Assembly: GCF_019578655.1 (NCBI RefSeq)
Contig: NC_063259.1
Span: 3,274,001-3,338,000 of the forward strand
Source: Ricinus communis
Taxonomy: Eukaryota > Streptophyta > Magnoliopsida > Malpighiales > Euphorbiaceae
Length of the DNA: 64,000 bases
Reading direction: 5' to 3'
Shown: in pieces, positions 11,853-22,760 of the stretch
Position numbering within the stretch: the first letter of the stretch is position 1
Layout: each line of letters starts with the position of its first letter
Notes under the pieces: generated by a model
Database searches by the model: none
Seen by the model: the letters and a program-made list of their open reading frames with translations, nothing else
Told to the model about the DNA's origin: nothing
Program-made: the position numbers and the translations under genes

Positions 11853-12250
11853 GTCCTTCAAAATAATTCATATTTTTCAAAAGTGATGCTCTTACCCCTT
11901 TAACCTACGCAACAGTTGCAAAATTTCTTTTGCAAAATCCGGTGTTATTAGGCAGGCCGGTTAAAACACCTATAACAAAACCTGTTAAAAGGGCTATTGA
12001 TTTTTTGCTAATGAAGAGTTTACAAGTGCTGATGAATTCGGGCCTTCACAAGCATCAAAAGTCCCAATTACAATGGAATCTGGTGGAGGAAAGCAAATTG
12101 AATTATTCCGAAAAGAATCACCAATCAAAAAGAATTGCATCAGATTCTTTATGTGATTAATTTGTCTATTAATATATTTTGAGATTCCTACAAAATCTTA
12201 AACACAAGTTTCTTAATTACCATTATTGCAGGCAAGTAGATGAAGATTGA
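11853..12250 (+). pseudogene. Last two exons of an unidentified gene, broken
   Basis: Function unknown. A polypyrimidine/AG acceptor ends at 11852. The frame DALTPLTYATVAKFLLQNPV then VKTPITKPVKRAIDF runs to a T run at 12001-12006, where one base appears lost. It resumes as ANEEFTSADEFG and CIRFF. A GT at 12153 and TTGCAG ending at 12231 join in phase to give a short tail ending VDED and TGA at 12248, with a 79-base intron. In-phase splicing argues for a real gene and not a chance ORF. An in-frame TAA at 11864 and the one-base frameshift argue that it is dead. It could be a captured gene fragment inside a transposon; no Helitron or TIR ends were recognised. Flanks 11492-11852 and 12251-12670 show nothing codable. 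Confidence 0.45.
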
Positions 12251-12671
12251 TTGTGGTTTGATGAATAATGATTATTCATGCGGCTTAGTTGTTGTGAAAA
12301 ATATCTTTTTGGATGAATTAATTTTAAAACTATAAATTGCATGTTTTTTTTATGGTAAAACATATGCAAGACTTATTTTCTACCATATTTTCATTAAATA
12401 TTTTAGTTAAAAATATATATTTTAAATTTTCACTTTCAATTTAAAGTTTTCAATTTACGTGCAGTATTGTACGAGTTCTACTAATTAAAAATTAAATTAT
12501 ATTACTATTTTTTAAAATAAATTATTTTTAATTAAAAATAATAACTTATTAGTTTCTATGTTAATTATATAATAAATATAAAAGTAATACTTAATATAAC
12601 ATTTATATAAGAAAAGTGAATGCACATAAAATAATTATATGTAAAAATGAATACACTAATTTTACGTCTTA

Positions 12672-14209
12672 ATAATTTATAAATAATATGCTGTTTTATA
12701 AAAGTTAACCAAGATAATATTATTGATGGGATTAATAGCAAATATAGATTGTGCTATCTTATTGGCCATAACATCACGCGTCCGAGTAAATACATAAGAA
12801 ACAGAAATGAACTCGGTAGCTATATTATATACATAATCAAAGATAGCTTGAAAGGAAGATGGTATTGGTTTTTCTCTAGGCGTCATTTGGATACCTGCAA
12901 GGGATCTCCTCCAGTTATCACCTAATTCCAACCTATGCTCCTAGCCCAAACCATACAGTCTCTCAATGCCATGCTTTCTAGAATGAAATGTTGGTTGATA
13001 TCGATATATATCTTAGAACTTGACTTTATTTTGATTACTTGATAGTTGCATGCAATAAAACCGGAGCTTCCTCGAGTCTGGTCTGCATCCAGCATCAAAA
13101 TTTATTTTGACAAACTCTTCCCCCATGGTGGTTTCCCTCGCATTTTCTCGAAGAGTAGTCTCTAGTAAACTAGGAAATACATCCCTATAAGCTGCCTGAA
13201 ACTCAAATGCATCTTGGTTGCTAGTCTAACTATTGAAGCAGCTGAGACTTTAGAATCATTGAAGGCAAGATTATTCTAGGCCTTCCGCAACCTCTAGAGA
13301 ATGAATACCGCAAACTTTAGAGAAAAATCCTCTGCTTGAAGGTTGTGGAGATCTATTTTTATCTTGTCCCAGCACAAGGCAAATTCTGACTCAAGCATTG
13401 TCATTGATATTAAACCCAGGGATGAGGAGCACCAAACCTACTGAGCTGTGGGGCAGTGAAAAGTAAATGCACTAGTGATTCAATATTGCCACATCTCAGA
13501 CAAACAGGAGAAAACCCTAGAAGATTGTATAGCACGTGACCAACTGGTAGAGCGTTAAATAAACTTTTCCACATAAACACCTTTAGCAGGAGAAAACCCT
13601 AGGGAGCTTCATTTTCCAAAGATGCTTACAACGAGATATTGAATGTTGATTAAGGGAGACTCTATTAATAAAGAAAATGATGATTACCATGCAAAGTAGC
13701 CTAACCCAACTGAGTAATTACCAGATGCATGAAAATGTCAGAATAGTTTATCTTCTTTATCACGAATGCTCAAAGGGATCTTAATTGTTCGTGCAACTTG
13801 ATCCGGTGGGAAATGATGGTGAAGCAAGACGATTTTCCATGATTTGAAGCACCGATCAATTAAATAATCTACCATCTTCTTTGCTATATTTGAGGACGCC
13901 AACAACGAAGGACGAAATGGAAAGGTAGTGTGTAACTATGGATCCTCACCAATTGTCACAGATATACCATTGCCACCCGATCCCCTGTGACTTGCAAGAA
14001 TGTTAGATGATGTGAAATATTTACCTTTCAAGAATGTTCGATGATGTGAAATATTTACCTTTTAAAACCTGAGCTAGCAAAGAAGTAGGGTTCTTCAACA
14101 ATCTCCAAGCTGTTTGGCCAATACGCCCATCCCACCTCTTGATTTCCTTTGGCACATTTTACTCCATGACACGGAGTGAATTCTTTTTTCTTCTCTAGAT
14201 TGACCCCAA
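12672..14209 (-). pseudogene. LINE (L1-type) 3' part: RT tail, zf-RVT and RNase H
   Basis: Read on minus from 14209: CQRKSRGGMGVLAKQL and AWRLLKNPTSLLAQVLKGKY (post-RT region of plant LINE ORF2), then KVFMWKSLFNALPVGHVL with CLRCGNIESLVHLLF (zf-RVT, about 13580-13416). Next come VKINFDAG (RNase H start, about 13120-13085) and VSYVFTRTRDVMANKIA (RNase H end, about 12790). Stops and frameshifts are scattered throughout. A 35-base direct duplication lies at 13990-14060. The RNase H domain identifies a plant L1 clade that carries one after RT. Confidence 0.8.
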
Positions 14210-15055
14210 TAGAAATTAGCTAAAATTATGTTTATTCCTTACTGTCAGTTGTATATTTGTTACAGAGTTAGTTCTATGTTTGTTACAGCTGTTTGTATAT
14301 TTGTTAAAGTTGTTTTCACATATTTATCTCTTTGGCTGTTATACAGCTGTACCACTATTTAATTCATCACACATCTAATGACAAGATCCATTCTTTCCCA
14401 TCATATAGCATCTCTGACTTGGTATCAAAGCTTGGCTCACAAAATGACTTTGCAAAACTCATCTTTGTCTTCCTATTCAAACACCATTACAGCCCCTTCA
14501 TTCAGCTCCTCCCCTTCTTTAATTACTCCTTCGACCAATATTCAACAAAGCTTCTCAATCAAACTAACCTCAAAAAATTACATTCCCTGGAAATTGCAGT
14601 TTACTCCACTTTTCAATCTCTATCTTCATGGCATTGCCAATGGTACTGAAGTCGCACCTCCAAGAGAGATTATTGATTCCAATGTAAATCAATCTATTCT
14701 CAACCCAGAATACACTGCTTGGTTTGCTAAAGATCAACTCCTTTTTTCTGGTTATTATCATCAATTACAGAAGAAATCTATCCACATGTTATTGGACTTA
14801 ACTCTGCTTCAGAAGTATGGAGAGCCTTAGCCTCTGCCTATGGGGTCGTCAGCCATGCTCAACGTACCCAGCTGCATATCGAATTACAAAATCTGTCCAA
14901 AGACGAGAAACCAGTGTCTCAATATCTTTATCAAGCAAAGGCGATTGCTGATTCTCTCACATCAGCCGGACAAGCCATCTCCACCTCTGAGTTTAATGCT
15001 ATCATCTTCCGCAAATTAGGAGCTGAATACCGATATCCCACTAGCTACAACCTTA
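14210..15055 (+). mobile_element. Truncated copia fragment: LTR end, PBS and gag
   Basis: An LTR-like 3' part precedes the PBS. Gag starts at ATG 14444 (MTLQNSSLSSYSN) and continues KLTSKNYIPWKLQFTPLF, NPEYTAWFAKDQLL and, after a one-base frameshift near 14742, VWRALASAYGVVSHAQR and LSKDEKPVSQYLYQAKAIA. This is the standard N-terminal copia gag order. The fragment stops abruptly near 15050, well short of protease. It splits the minus-strand LINE, and TAGCT occurs at both edges, either an imprecise TSD or end-joining microhomology. Confidence 0.75.
14420..14431 (+). promoter_or_regulatory. Copia primer-binding site
   Basis: TGGTATCAAAGC is one mismatch from TGGTATCAGAGC, complementary to the 3' end of initiator tRNA-Met. 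Gag ATG follows 12 bases later. Confidence 0.7.
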
Positions 15056-16380
15056 GTTAATATTTTTTTCCCATATTGAGACATGAATTTCTATTTCCAC
15101 CCTTCAACCTTATTACAAACTTTTGAAATTAACTCTGCAAAAATTCGCTTCTTTGATGTTTCTATAATTGAGGAAAACCAAGATTCTTATCGAGATAATT
15201 AATACTTCCACTTTGAAACATGCCAGCTATATGGACTTTTAAAGACAAATGGGTGTTTGGACTAAAACAAATAATTGATTTGACAGGATTTACTTCCTTA
15301 ACTGCTAGCCCTAGCATAATATAATAAAATTTATTTTAAAGTCCGAGCATCCGAAATGGAACACTCACTAAAAAACATGGAGCCATCAGCAAATAATAAA
15401 TGATGCACATATGGGCTTTGTCATGCTACCCTAATGCCTCTGAAACATTTTGATGCCGAGCTTTTGAACGTATGTGGGATAATCCTTCTATACATAAGAG
15501 AAATAATAGTGGAGATAATAGGTCAGCTTGTCGAATACCCTTAAAAGGGATGATGAAACCTTACAAGGCCCCATTAATATTAACCAAGTAGGTGACCGAT
15601 GTAACAGATGCCATTATCCATTGAACTCAAACTTTAAAAATTCCAAAAGCTTAAAGCATAGGCCTAATATAATCCCATTCCAACTTGTCATATGCTTTAA
15701 CAATATCCATTGTTTAATGTCATTCCTCTTTTCACCCATGATTCCCAAGATTAAGATAATTAACTATTACATGGCACACTATAATATTGTTAGCGATAAC
15801 TTTCCCGGCTGTGAGTACACTTTGATTCTCTTTGATCAAATGAGGCATGATATGTTGAAGTCTTTGGACGAGGACTTTTGCTATGAACTTATAATATACT
15901 GTGCATAAGTTGACTGGTCACTCAGACATCTTGGTCGGATGAAGATTTTTGAGAATCAATGAAATTGTAGTGTGCTTACCACTATGGATAAGAGAGGCAC
16001 CTGCAAAGAAGCTCAAAATAGATGAAAATAAATCACCTTTAATAACATTCCAATATCGATGAAAGAATAGACCCGTAAAGCCATCCTACCCCGGAGCTTG
16101 GCCTAGATGGATTGAGAAAGCCACACTTTGAATTTAATCACTAAATATCGGGGCAGTCAACATGAAGTTCTCTTCATTTGAAACTTTAGGCTCCATTCCT
16201 TTAAATGACGAGCTCCACACTCGAAGGATTCGAAGCAGTAACTAATTTTTTGAAGTATGAGACCGGAGTGCTAGCAATTTCATTATGACCTTGATACCTA
16301 TTGATCGTGGTCATTGATAGGCCCCCTCATTTGGTTTCTTCCACGTCGATAAGAAACAGCTACATGGGAAAACCCTGTGT
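15056..16380 (-). pseudogene. LINE reverse transcriptase core, broken
   Basis: Minus-strand translation gives, in order, a degraded APGPDGF-like motif near 16090, HTTISLILKNLHP (about 15970), AKVLVQRLQHIMPHLIKENQ (about 15870-15810), VKAYDKLEWDYI (about 15700), ASVTSVTYLVNINGAL (about 15600), PFKGIRQADLLSPLLFLLC (about 15500) and LLFADGSMFF (15395-15377). The usual FADD is FADG, so one catalytic Asp is lost. Many stops and frameshifts occur. The segment is continuous in order with the downstream part at 12672-14209 and the upstream part at 21324-22760, so all three are one LINE copy. Confidence 0.85.
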
Positions 16381-16385
16381 TATTG

Positions 16386-16708
16386 TGTTGAAAGATAGAT
16401 ACAGAGGAAAGAAAATAAAGCAAAAATGGCAGCAGGGAGTAGGAGCCTCAAGTCTGTACAGTAGAAAGCTGTACAGACATGTCATTACAGGCCCTAAAAG
16501 GAAAAAGAGCAACCTTTCTTCCTTAAGGAAGAAAGGCCACTTCAATCTTTTCCAAATCAGAATTATACGTTGTATAGGACATACGCAGCCGTTAGGATAG
16601 ATTATTAGGGAACCGTTGCATACGTGAATATATATAGGCAATATTCTTCATCCTGTAATCTCAGAATTCATATATACAAAAACATTCATCATTGATTACT
16701 TTTGTACA
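16386..16708 (+). repeat. 5' LTR of nested copia element
   Basis: It begins TGTTGAAAGATAGATACAG and ends TTTTGTACA, 323 bp. It contains ATATATATAG near 16626-16635 as the likely TATA region. It pairs with the copy at 20997. Confidence 0.93.
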
Positions 16709-16720
16709 TGGTATTAGAGC
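16709..16720 (+). promoter_or_regulatory. Primer-binding site of nested copia
   Basis: TGGTATTAGAGC abuts the LTR end and is one base off the canonical initiator tRNA-Met complement. Confidence 0.85.
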
Positions 16721-16774
16721 AGGTTTCAAGCCTGTAACCATCATAAACCTTCCTCTGTTTCAAAACAAATCACC

Positions 16775-17755
16775 ATGTCTCAAAACGACATCACCAAATT
16801 AACCAAGATAGTGCTAAAAGGCAACCAAAATTACTTCGAATGCTCGAGGTCTATATACATTGGTCTAAGCGGTAGAAAGAAATTAGGATTCATCACAGGA
16901 ACCAGAAACAGACCCAGACCAATCAACCTAGAAGCCCCAACAAAGGAAGAAACAAAGGAAATTGAAGAATGGCAAATGACAGACCATATAGTCATGTCCA
17001 TGCTTACCAACACCATGGAACCCTAAATTTCCTGATTGTGCATGCTTCTTAGATCATCGAAAGCCATTTGGGAAAAAATGAAGAACCTATGGTCACCAAT
17101 AAAATTTTGCTCACATTTTTAACCTAAAACAAGAATTGTCCCAAATCAAGCAAGGCACTCGAAACAGCACAGACTATGCAACAGAAGTGCTAACTAGGTG
17201 GGAGGAATTGTAAAATTACCTCCCACTTACAACAGACCGAGAAGACACTCAAAGAAGGGCAGAACAAGACTTGGTATACACCTACTTGGGAGGATTGGAC
17301 TCAAGCTATGAAGCTATGAAGTCACAAATCCTCCTGTCCAGCAAGCTCCCGATGATCGATACTGTCATAGCTATCATTCAGTAGAAAGAAACTCGACAAA
17401 CCACGATGGGTACATCTTCCAGCCTCGAAACTATAGAAAATCGGGCATACTCCACTCGAAACATCGATACTCGTGAAATAGCGCAAATGAGAAGAGCTCC
17501 TATCAGCGCCGAGATATGTGACCACTGTAAAAAATAGGATCCCACTCACGACAACTGTTGGGACCTTCACCCTCAGTTGCGGCCAAATCGAGAGAGAGTC
17601 GAGCGGGAGAGCAGCACGTCCAACCGTGTTGGAGGCCTGTGGAGAAAAGAAAGGGGAGAAAGGAGGTTCGGTGGAACAAGCCAGGTTGAAAACCCTAATA
17701 AAGGTAGTAACATATGCAGTGAATCAGTTCAAATTACATGACCCGAATCTGAAGA
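16775..17755 (+). pseudogene. Copia gag, broken
   Basis: Gag would form the particle and bind element RNA. ATG 16775 starts MSQNDITKLTKIVLKGNQNY and continues to EIEEWQMTDHIVMSML before a stop near 17026. After a frameshift the family pattern resumes with SSKAIWEKMKNLW, QELSQIKQGTRNSTDYATE and DLVYTYLGGLDSSYEAMKSQ. A CCHC-type zinc knuckle (CDHCKK...HDNCW) lies at 17517-17562 with an internal TAG. The region after 17600 is Arg/Gly-rich and loses frame. The start is supported by its position 54 bases after the PBS. Confidence 0.8.
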
Positions 17756-17949
17756 TTTAAGCCGACCCGGCCCAAACAGTTGGGCCAACCTGGATCTGAC
17801 CCAACCCAGCAGTTCCCACCTTGCAACTAACCCAACTGCTCTCTCAACTTCAAACCCTGGTCCACCAGTAACAACCCCATGGGTCAGGTTCGGTATCAAA
17901 CTCCTAAAATTTTTCCAATAAAATTGCCAATACATACAGTTCACATAAT

Positions 17950-19140
17950 TAGATTATTGATTCCGGTGCAACCGATCACATGACTTGGGATCCAATAAAA
18001 TTACGAAGTTTTATTCATATTACTGATCCCCAACATGTGACTGTTGCTAATGGAAACCAAGCCAAAATTTCTGGTAAAAGAACTCGTGATTTAAACTGCA
18101 ATGTTATATTCTCACCCACTGCAGTACTATTTCATGACCAAATTACAGGGAAGACGATTGGTGAGGAACAATTTGAAAAAGGGTTGTACTACCTTAAGGA
18201 TTCCACCAATCAATGTCTTGTGTCGACGAGCCCGGTCGATCAAGGCATGTTGATGCATTGGCGGTTTGGGCATCCCTCCGATCAAATTTTAAATAGACAG
18301 TTTTATTACAATTTAAATTCTAGTCATTTTGATGTTTGCAAATTTTCTAAACATACTCGCTTACCATTTTCTTTATCCTTTAGTATTTTTGAAAAAATGT
18401 TTGACTTAATTCACTCTGATATTTGGAAACCCACCCCTATTGAGTCTTATAATCATTTCAGGTATTTTATTACGTTTATTGATGATTACTCCCGCACTAC
18501 CTGGGTTTATTTGTTAAAATGAAAAAATGAGGTCTTTACTTGCTTTCAAGAATTTTTTTAACTTTGTACAAAATCAGTAAGCCGCAAAAATTAAAATCTT
18601 TCGATCTGAAAATGGCATTGAATACGTAAACAAACAAAAAATCAGAATTTTTTAAAAAGGAAGGAATTCTGCATCAAACTACATGCATTAACACTCCTGA
18701 ACAAAATGGGGTCTCAGAAAGGAAAAAGCAGGCATCTTCTCGAAGTCTTCACAAGCCTTCTTTTTTAAAATAACGTCCCAAATACCTATTGGTCGGATGC
18801 CATCTTAATCGCCACGTATCTCATTAATGGGTTAACAAGTATAAAATTAAAAAATCTAAGTCCATTAGATTTTCAAAGGATGGAAAATAGAATTAGGGCA
18901 CATTCGAATCTTTGGCTGCACTTGTTTTGTCCATATCAAACGACATAACAAGTTTGATAAAAGTTCAGTTAAAACTCTATTTTTAGGGTACTCTTCAGAG
19001 AAAAAGGTGTATAAATGTTACGACCCCACAACTCAAAAAACTTATATCTCCAAGGATGTCCCATTTGTAGAAAATGAACCCTACTACAAGAAACGTGAAC
19101 AAAACCCTCAGATCAACACTTATAGGCCACACACTTTCCT
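17950..19140 (+). pseudogene. Copia protease and integrase, broken
   Basis: The protease active site IIDSGATDHMTW is at 17953-17988. The gag-pre-integrase zinc region reads LMHWRFGHPSDQIL then HFDVCKFSKHTRLPF; the first Cys of the expected C-x2-C is Phe, so zinc binding would fail. IHSDIW carries the first catalytic Asp and FITFIDDYSRTTWVYLLK follows, ending in TGA 18520. Beyond this the frame is lost, but NTPEQNGVSERK (18690-18725), with the catalytic Glu, remains readable. Confidence 0.8.
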
Positions 19141-19148
19141 AATTTCGC

Positions 19149-20935
19149 ATGTTTTCTTTTCCTGACAGCTACAGCCAAGAACAGGTTAATCATTCAGAGT
19201 ATGAGCAAAATACAGGCGCAAGGGCAATTCCTTCAAGGGGAGACAATGTGGCAAGCACCGAAGAAAATGAGCCACAAGAAGAACCAACTCAAGAAGAAAT
19301 TGCCTTGAGAAGATCCACTCGACCAACCAGGCCATCTGTCAGGTTAAGGGACTATGTGTCTCATAAGGTATCATATCCAATTCAACGTTTCATCAATTAT
19401 GAGTTAATATCAAGTCAATATCAAGCCTACCTAGGAAATATCACAGCACACACTGAACCTACATCCTTTTATAAAGCAAACACTGATCCAAAGTGGTGCA
19501 AGGCTATGAAGGAAGAACTTCACACCCTAAAAAACAATGATACTTGGGATATTATCCCTTTACCACCAAATAAAAAACCCGTAGGATGTAAATGGGTGTA
19601 CAAAATAAAATATAACTATGATAGAATGATTGAAAGATACAAGGCTAGGTTAATAGCCAAAGGGCTCACCCCCACTTATGGCATTGACTACCAATAAACC
19701 TTTGCACCAGTAGCAAAGATGAACACTGTCTGTATTCTACTATCTGTAGCTACTAATTCAGGATGGAATCTATTTCAAATGGACGTTAAAAATGCGTTTC
19801 TTCAAGGGACCTTGGAAGAGGAGGTTTATATGACTCTTCCTCCGGGCCACAAATCCACATCAGATCCTTTTTTGGTCTGCAAACTAAAAAAGGCAATCTA
19901 TGGAGTAAAGCAATCTCCAAGAGCATGGTATGCCAAGCTAAGCTTTTTTCTCTTAAATATTGATTTCAATAAATGCACTTCAGATTCTTCTATGTTTGTA
20001 AAGCACACTCATACACATACTATTATAATTCTTGTATATGTTGATGACATTATTATAACTGGTAATAATAATAAAGAAATTAAAAAAGTTAAACAAAGTC
20101 TAAAAAGGGAATTCGATATCAAAGATCTAGGCCAATTATCATACTTCCTTGGAATAGAAATAGCCAAGTCAAACAAAGGACTATTTCTGTCTCAAAGAAA
20201 GTATGTCCTTGACCTGCTAAAAAAATTAGGAAACTGGGAGCTAAACCAACCAATACACCAATGGAAACTAATATTAAACTCAGTTTGGAAGATGGTGGAC
20301 CATTAACTGACATAGGGCAATATCAACGCTTGGTAGGTAAGTTGATCTACCTAACTATTACCAGACTTGATATTGCATATGCAGTAAGTATGGTAAGCCA
20401 ATTCATGCATGCTCCCTGTACTAGCCATTTGGACGCTATTGATAGGATACTTAGGTATTTCAAGGGCACTCTAGGTCAAGGAATCTGGATGAAGCAAAAT
20501 AACACTTATACAATAGTTGGTTTCTCTGATGTAGACTAGGCAGGAAGCTATGACAGGAAATCAACTACAGGGTTTTGCATTTTTATAGGAGGAAACTTGG
20601 TGACACGGAAAAGCAAGAAACAAAGTGTAGTTGCAAGATCGAGTGCAGAAGCTGAGTATCGAGCCATGGCATCTATGGCTAGTGAACTCATTTGGATCAA
20701 ACAAGTACTCCTCGATATGAAAATAGAATGTAAAGGATCCATGCAGATGTACTGCGATAATCAAGCTGCCCGACATATTGTATCAAACCCAGTCTTTCAC
20801 TAACGAACTAAACATATCGAGGTTGATTGCTACTTCATTAGAGAAAAAGGCAATCCGGAGAGATCGAAACACCATTCGTCAGAAGTCATGAACAGCTGGC
20901 TAATATATTTACAAAAGCTCTAAACAAAGAAAATC
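19149..20935 (+). pseudogene. Copia reverse transcriptase and RNase H, broken
   Basis: RT copies element RNA into DNA and RNase H degrades the hybrid. Seen: RSTRPTRPSVRLRDYV, KWCKAMKEELHTLKNNDTWD, VGCKWVYKIKYN and KARLIAKG, then TAA 19694, then FQMDVKNAFLQGTLEEEVYM and the catalytic LVYVDDIIITG (20031-20063, both Asp present). A frameshift near 20260 leads to QRLVGKLIYLTITRLDIAY and RNase H with GSYDRKSTTGFCIFIGG, ARSSAEAEYRAMAS and MYCDNQAARHI. In-frame TAG at 20537 replaces an expected Trp before AGSYD. A CA-rich run (HTHTHT) sits just before the catalytic motif. Confidence 0.88.
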
Positions 20936-20984
20936 ATCAAAGTATTCTTAACAAGCTGGGTTCTACCAATCTATACGAACCTAA

Positions 20985-20996
20985 CTTGAGGGGGAG
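20985..20996 (+). promoter_or_regulatory. Polypurine tract of nested copia
   Basis: CTTGAGGGGGAG immediately precedes the 3' LTR start TGTTGAAAG. This is the typical copia plus-strand primer site. Confidence 0.85.
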
Positions 20997-21318
20997 TGTT
21001 GAAAGACAGACACAAAGGAAAGAAAGTAAAGCAGAAATGGCAGCACGGAGTAGGAGCCTCAGGTTTGTACAGCAGAAAGCTGTAAGACATGTCATCACAG
21101 TCCCTAAAAGGAAAAAGAGCAACTTTTCTTCCCTAAGGAAGAAAGGTCATTTCAATCTTTCCCAAATCAGAATTATACATTGTATAGGACATAGGCAGAC
21201 TTTAGGATAGATTATTAGGGAACCGTTGCATATGTAAATATATATAGACAACATTCTTCATCCTGTAATCTCAGAATTCATATATACAAAAACATTCATC
21301 ATTGATTACTTTTCTACA
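20997..21318 (+). repeat. 3' LTR of nested copia element
   Basis: 322 bp, beginning TGTTGAAAGACAGACACAAA and ending TTTTCTACA. It pairs with 16386-16708 and is followed by the target-site duplicate TATTG. Confidence 0.93.
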
Positions 21319-21323
21319 TATTG

Positions 21324-22760
21324 TTCCAAAGACGAATCCATGATTACTTAGAATTTTTTAGCATGGAATTTCTCCCCATATAAGATATCTTGCACGAGAA
21401 ATTCTTCTAATCCTTTAATTGAATAGAACTCTACCCCACTTGAGTTTGCCTTTACAGAATTCAATATTAGCTTTTATCTTTGAGATTTCTTTATTGGCAT
21501 TTCTATAGTTAACTCTATTCCATTCCACTATGGCATATATATACAAGCTTTCAATTTGGACATAAATTGAAAGTTTGGAGAATCCCGGTGATTATTCTTC
21601 CACTTATTCTAAATGATATTGCTAAGCCCCTCATGATAGTTCCACCATCTATCAAACCTGAATAATTTCTTATGGTGCTAATAATCTAACCTAAGAACCT
21701 GGAGATGAGTAATACGAGCTTGAGGGAATTTTTGATAGCCCAATCCGTACTGCATAAACCCCAATTGATATGTTCTTGAACATTGAAACAAGCTAACCTC
21801 CTATTACTCCAAGTATAGGCTACACACAAGAAAAGGATAAAAACAAGACCCGTATTTGTGATGAGTTGATTAAAAATGTGTTGAGTTATCAGGGGTTTCC
21901 CGGCACCTTAACAATTCCAACTGAGATTCCTTATATTGGAAATTGGCGCCAATTCAGGTTGGCTTGTTGCACCTCTTCAGATTCAAAATCTGAAAGACAA
22001 TTAGGCCTAAGCTTTGGTTCATCAGAAACGGAAGCATACTCACTACTTCTCTTCCTTGGAATGGTTAGCATGGGATGAGAAAAAACTACCTTGGAGCTTA
22101 ATCCAACTTGGTGCGCTCTGTGTTTCCATTTTCTAACATTACCCACTGTCTCTATAATTTGCAATGAGTTATTATAGAAAATATCCTTTGAAGATAATAA
22201 CTCAATAATGTCATCCAAAAGTAACAAAAGAAGTTGTAGGGTTTGTTACTTCATCAATAGGCGAGAAAGGGTCATCATGACAAATCAAATCAATGTGAGA
22301 GTTAGAGAGCTCAATGATGGTTATAACAAAGTGTGTATTACCTCCATTAAATTTAGATGAACTGATATAGGATTTGAGAAGGTCAACTACAATTTCTACT
22401 TTCTGAGAAATAGAAAGTTCTTCATTTCTGCCAATTGATAGGAACTTTGCTCGAATAGGTGGACTGAGGACATCTAATAACAATAGAGGCATTTTAATGG
22501 TTGTAACCTGTCCTTAAAAGCCTGCCCATGTTGGGGCTCTTGAAACTGTAATTTAGCAGAAATAGATTCAAAAATTTCCACATAAAGCCCAACCCCTGTA
22601 ATCATAGGTATAACTAGTTATAAAGGCTCCACAATAAGCCACTTGGACCTTTATTTCCTTACTAGTAACACGGACCCCAGTTTTAGGCTTTTTAGTAGAA
22701 GAAGCCCCTTGATGAATACACCCAGCCTTAAATAACATATTAAAGCTAATGGAGGAAGGC
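21324..22760 (-). pseudogene. LINE 5' part: ORF1 tail and endonuclease, broken
   Basis: Minus translation near 21930-21895 gives LSWNC, stop, GAGKP, the start of the L1 apurinic-type endonuclease, followed by NQLITNTGLVFI. It then jumps to YTWSNRRLACFNVQEHINWG (about 21815-21755), so the middle of the endonuclease is deleted. Further on ARITHLQVLR, KLFRFDRWWN and VNYRNAN match the endonuclease end and the linker toward RT. Upstream frames at 22762-22568, 22492-22211 and 22227-21931 (RKWKHRAHQVG) sit where LINE ORF1 ends, but their family is not secure. Confidence 0.7.

Larger units (their letters stand above)
16386..21318 (+). mobile_element. Complete Ty1/copia retrotransposon nested in the LINE
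   Basis: The element is 4933 bp with two LTRs, PBS, gag, protease, integrase, RT, RNase H and PPT in copia order, all on plus. Direct 5-bp repeats TATTG flank it exactly (16381-16385 and 21319-21323). LINE sequence continues on both sides. By eye the LTRs differ at about 25 of 322 positions plus one indel, about 8 percent. The coding region is inactivated by many stops and frameshifts. Confidence 0.93.
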
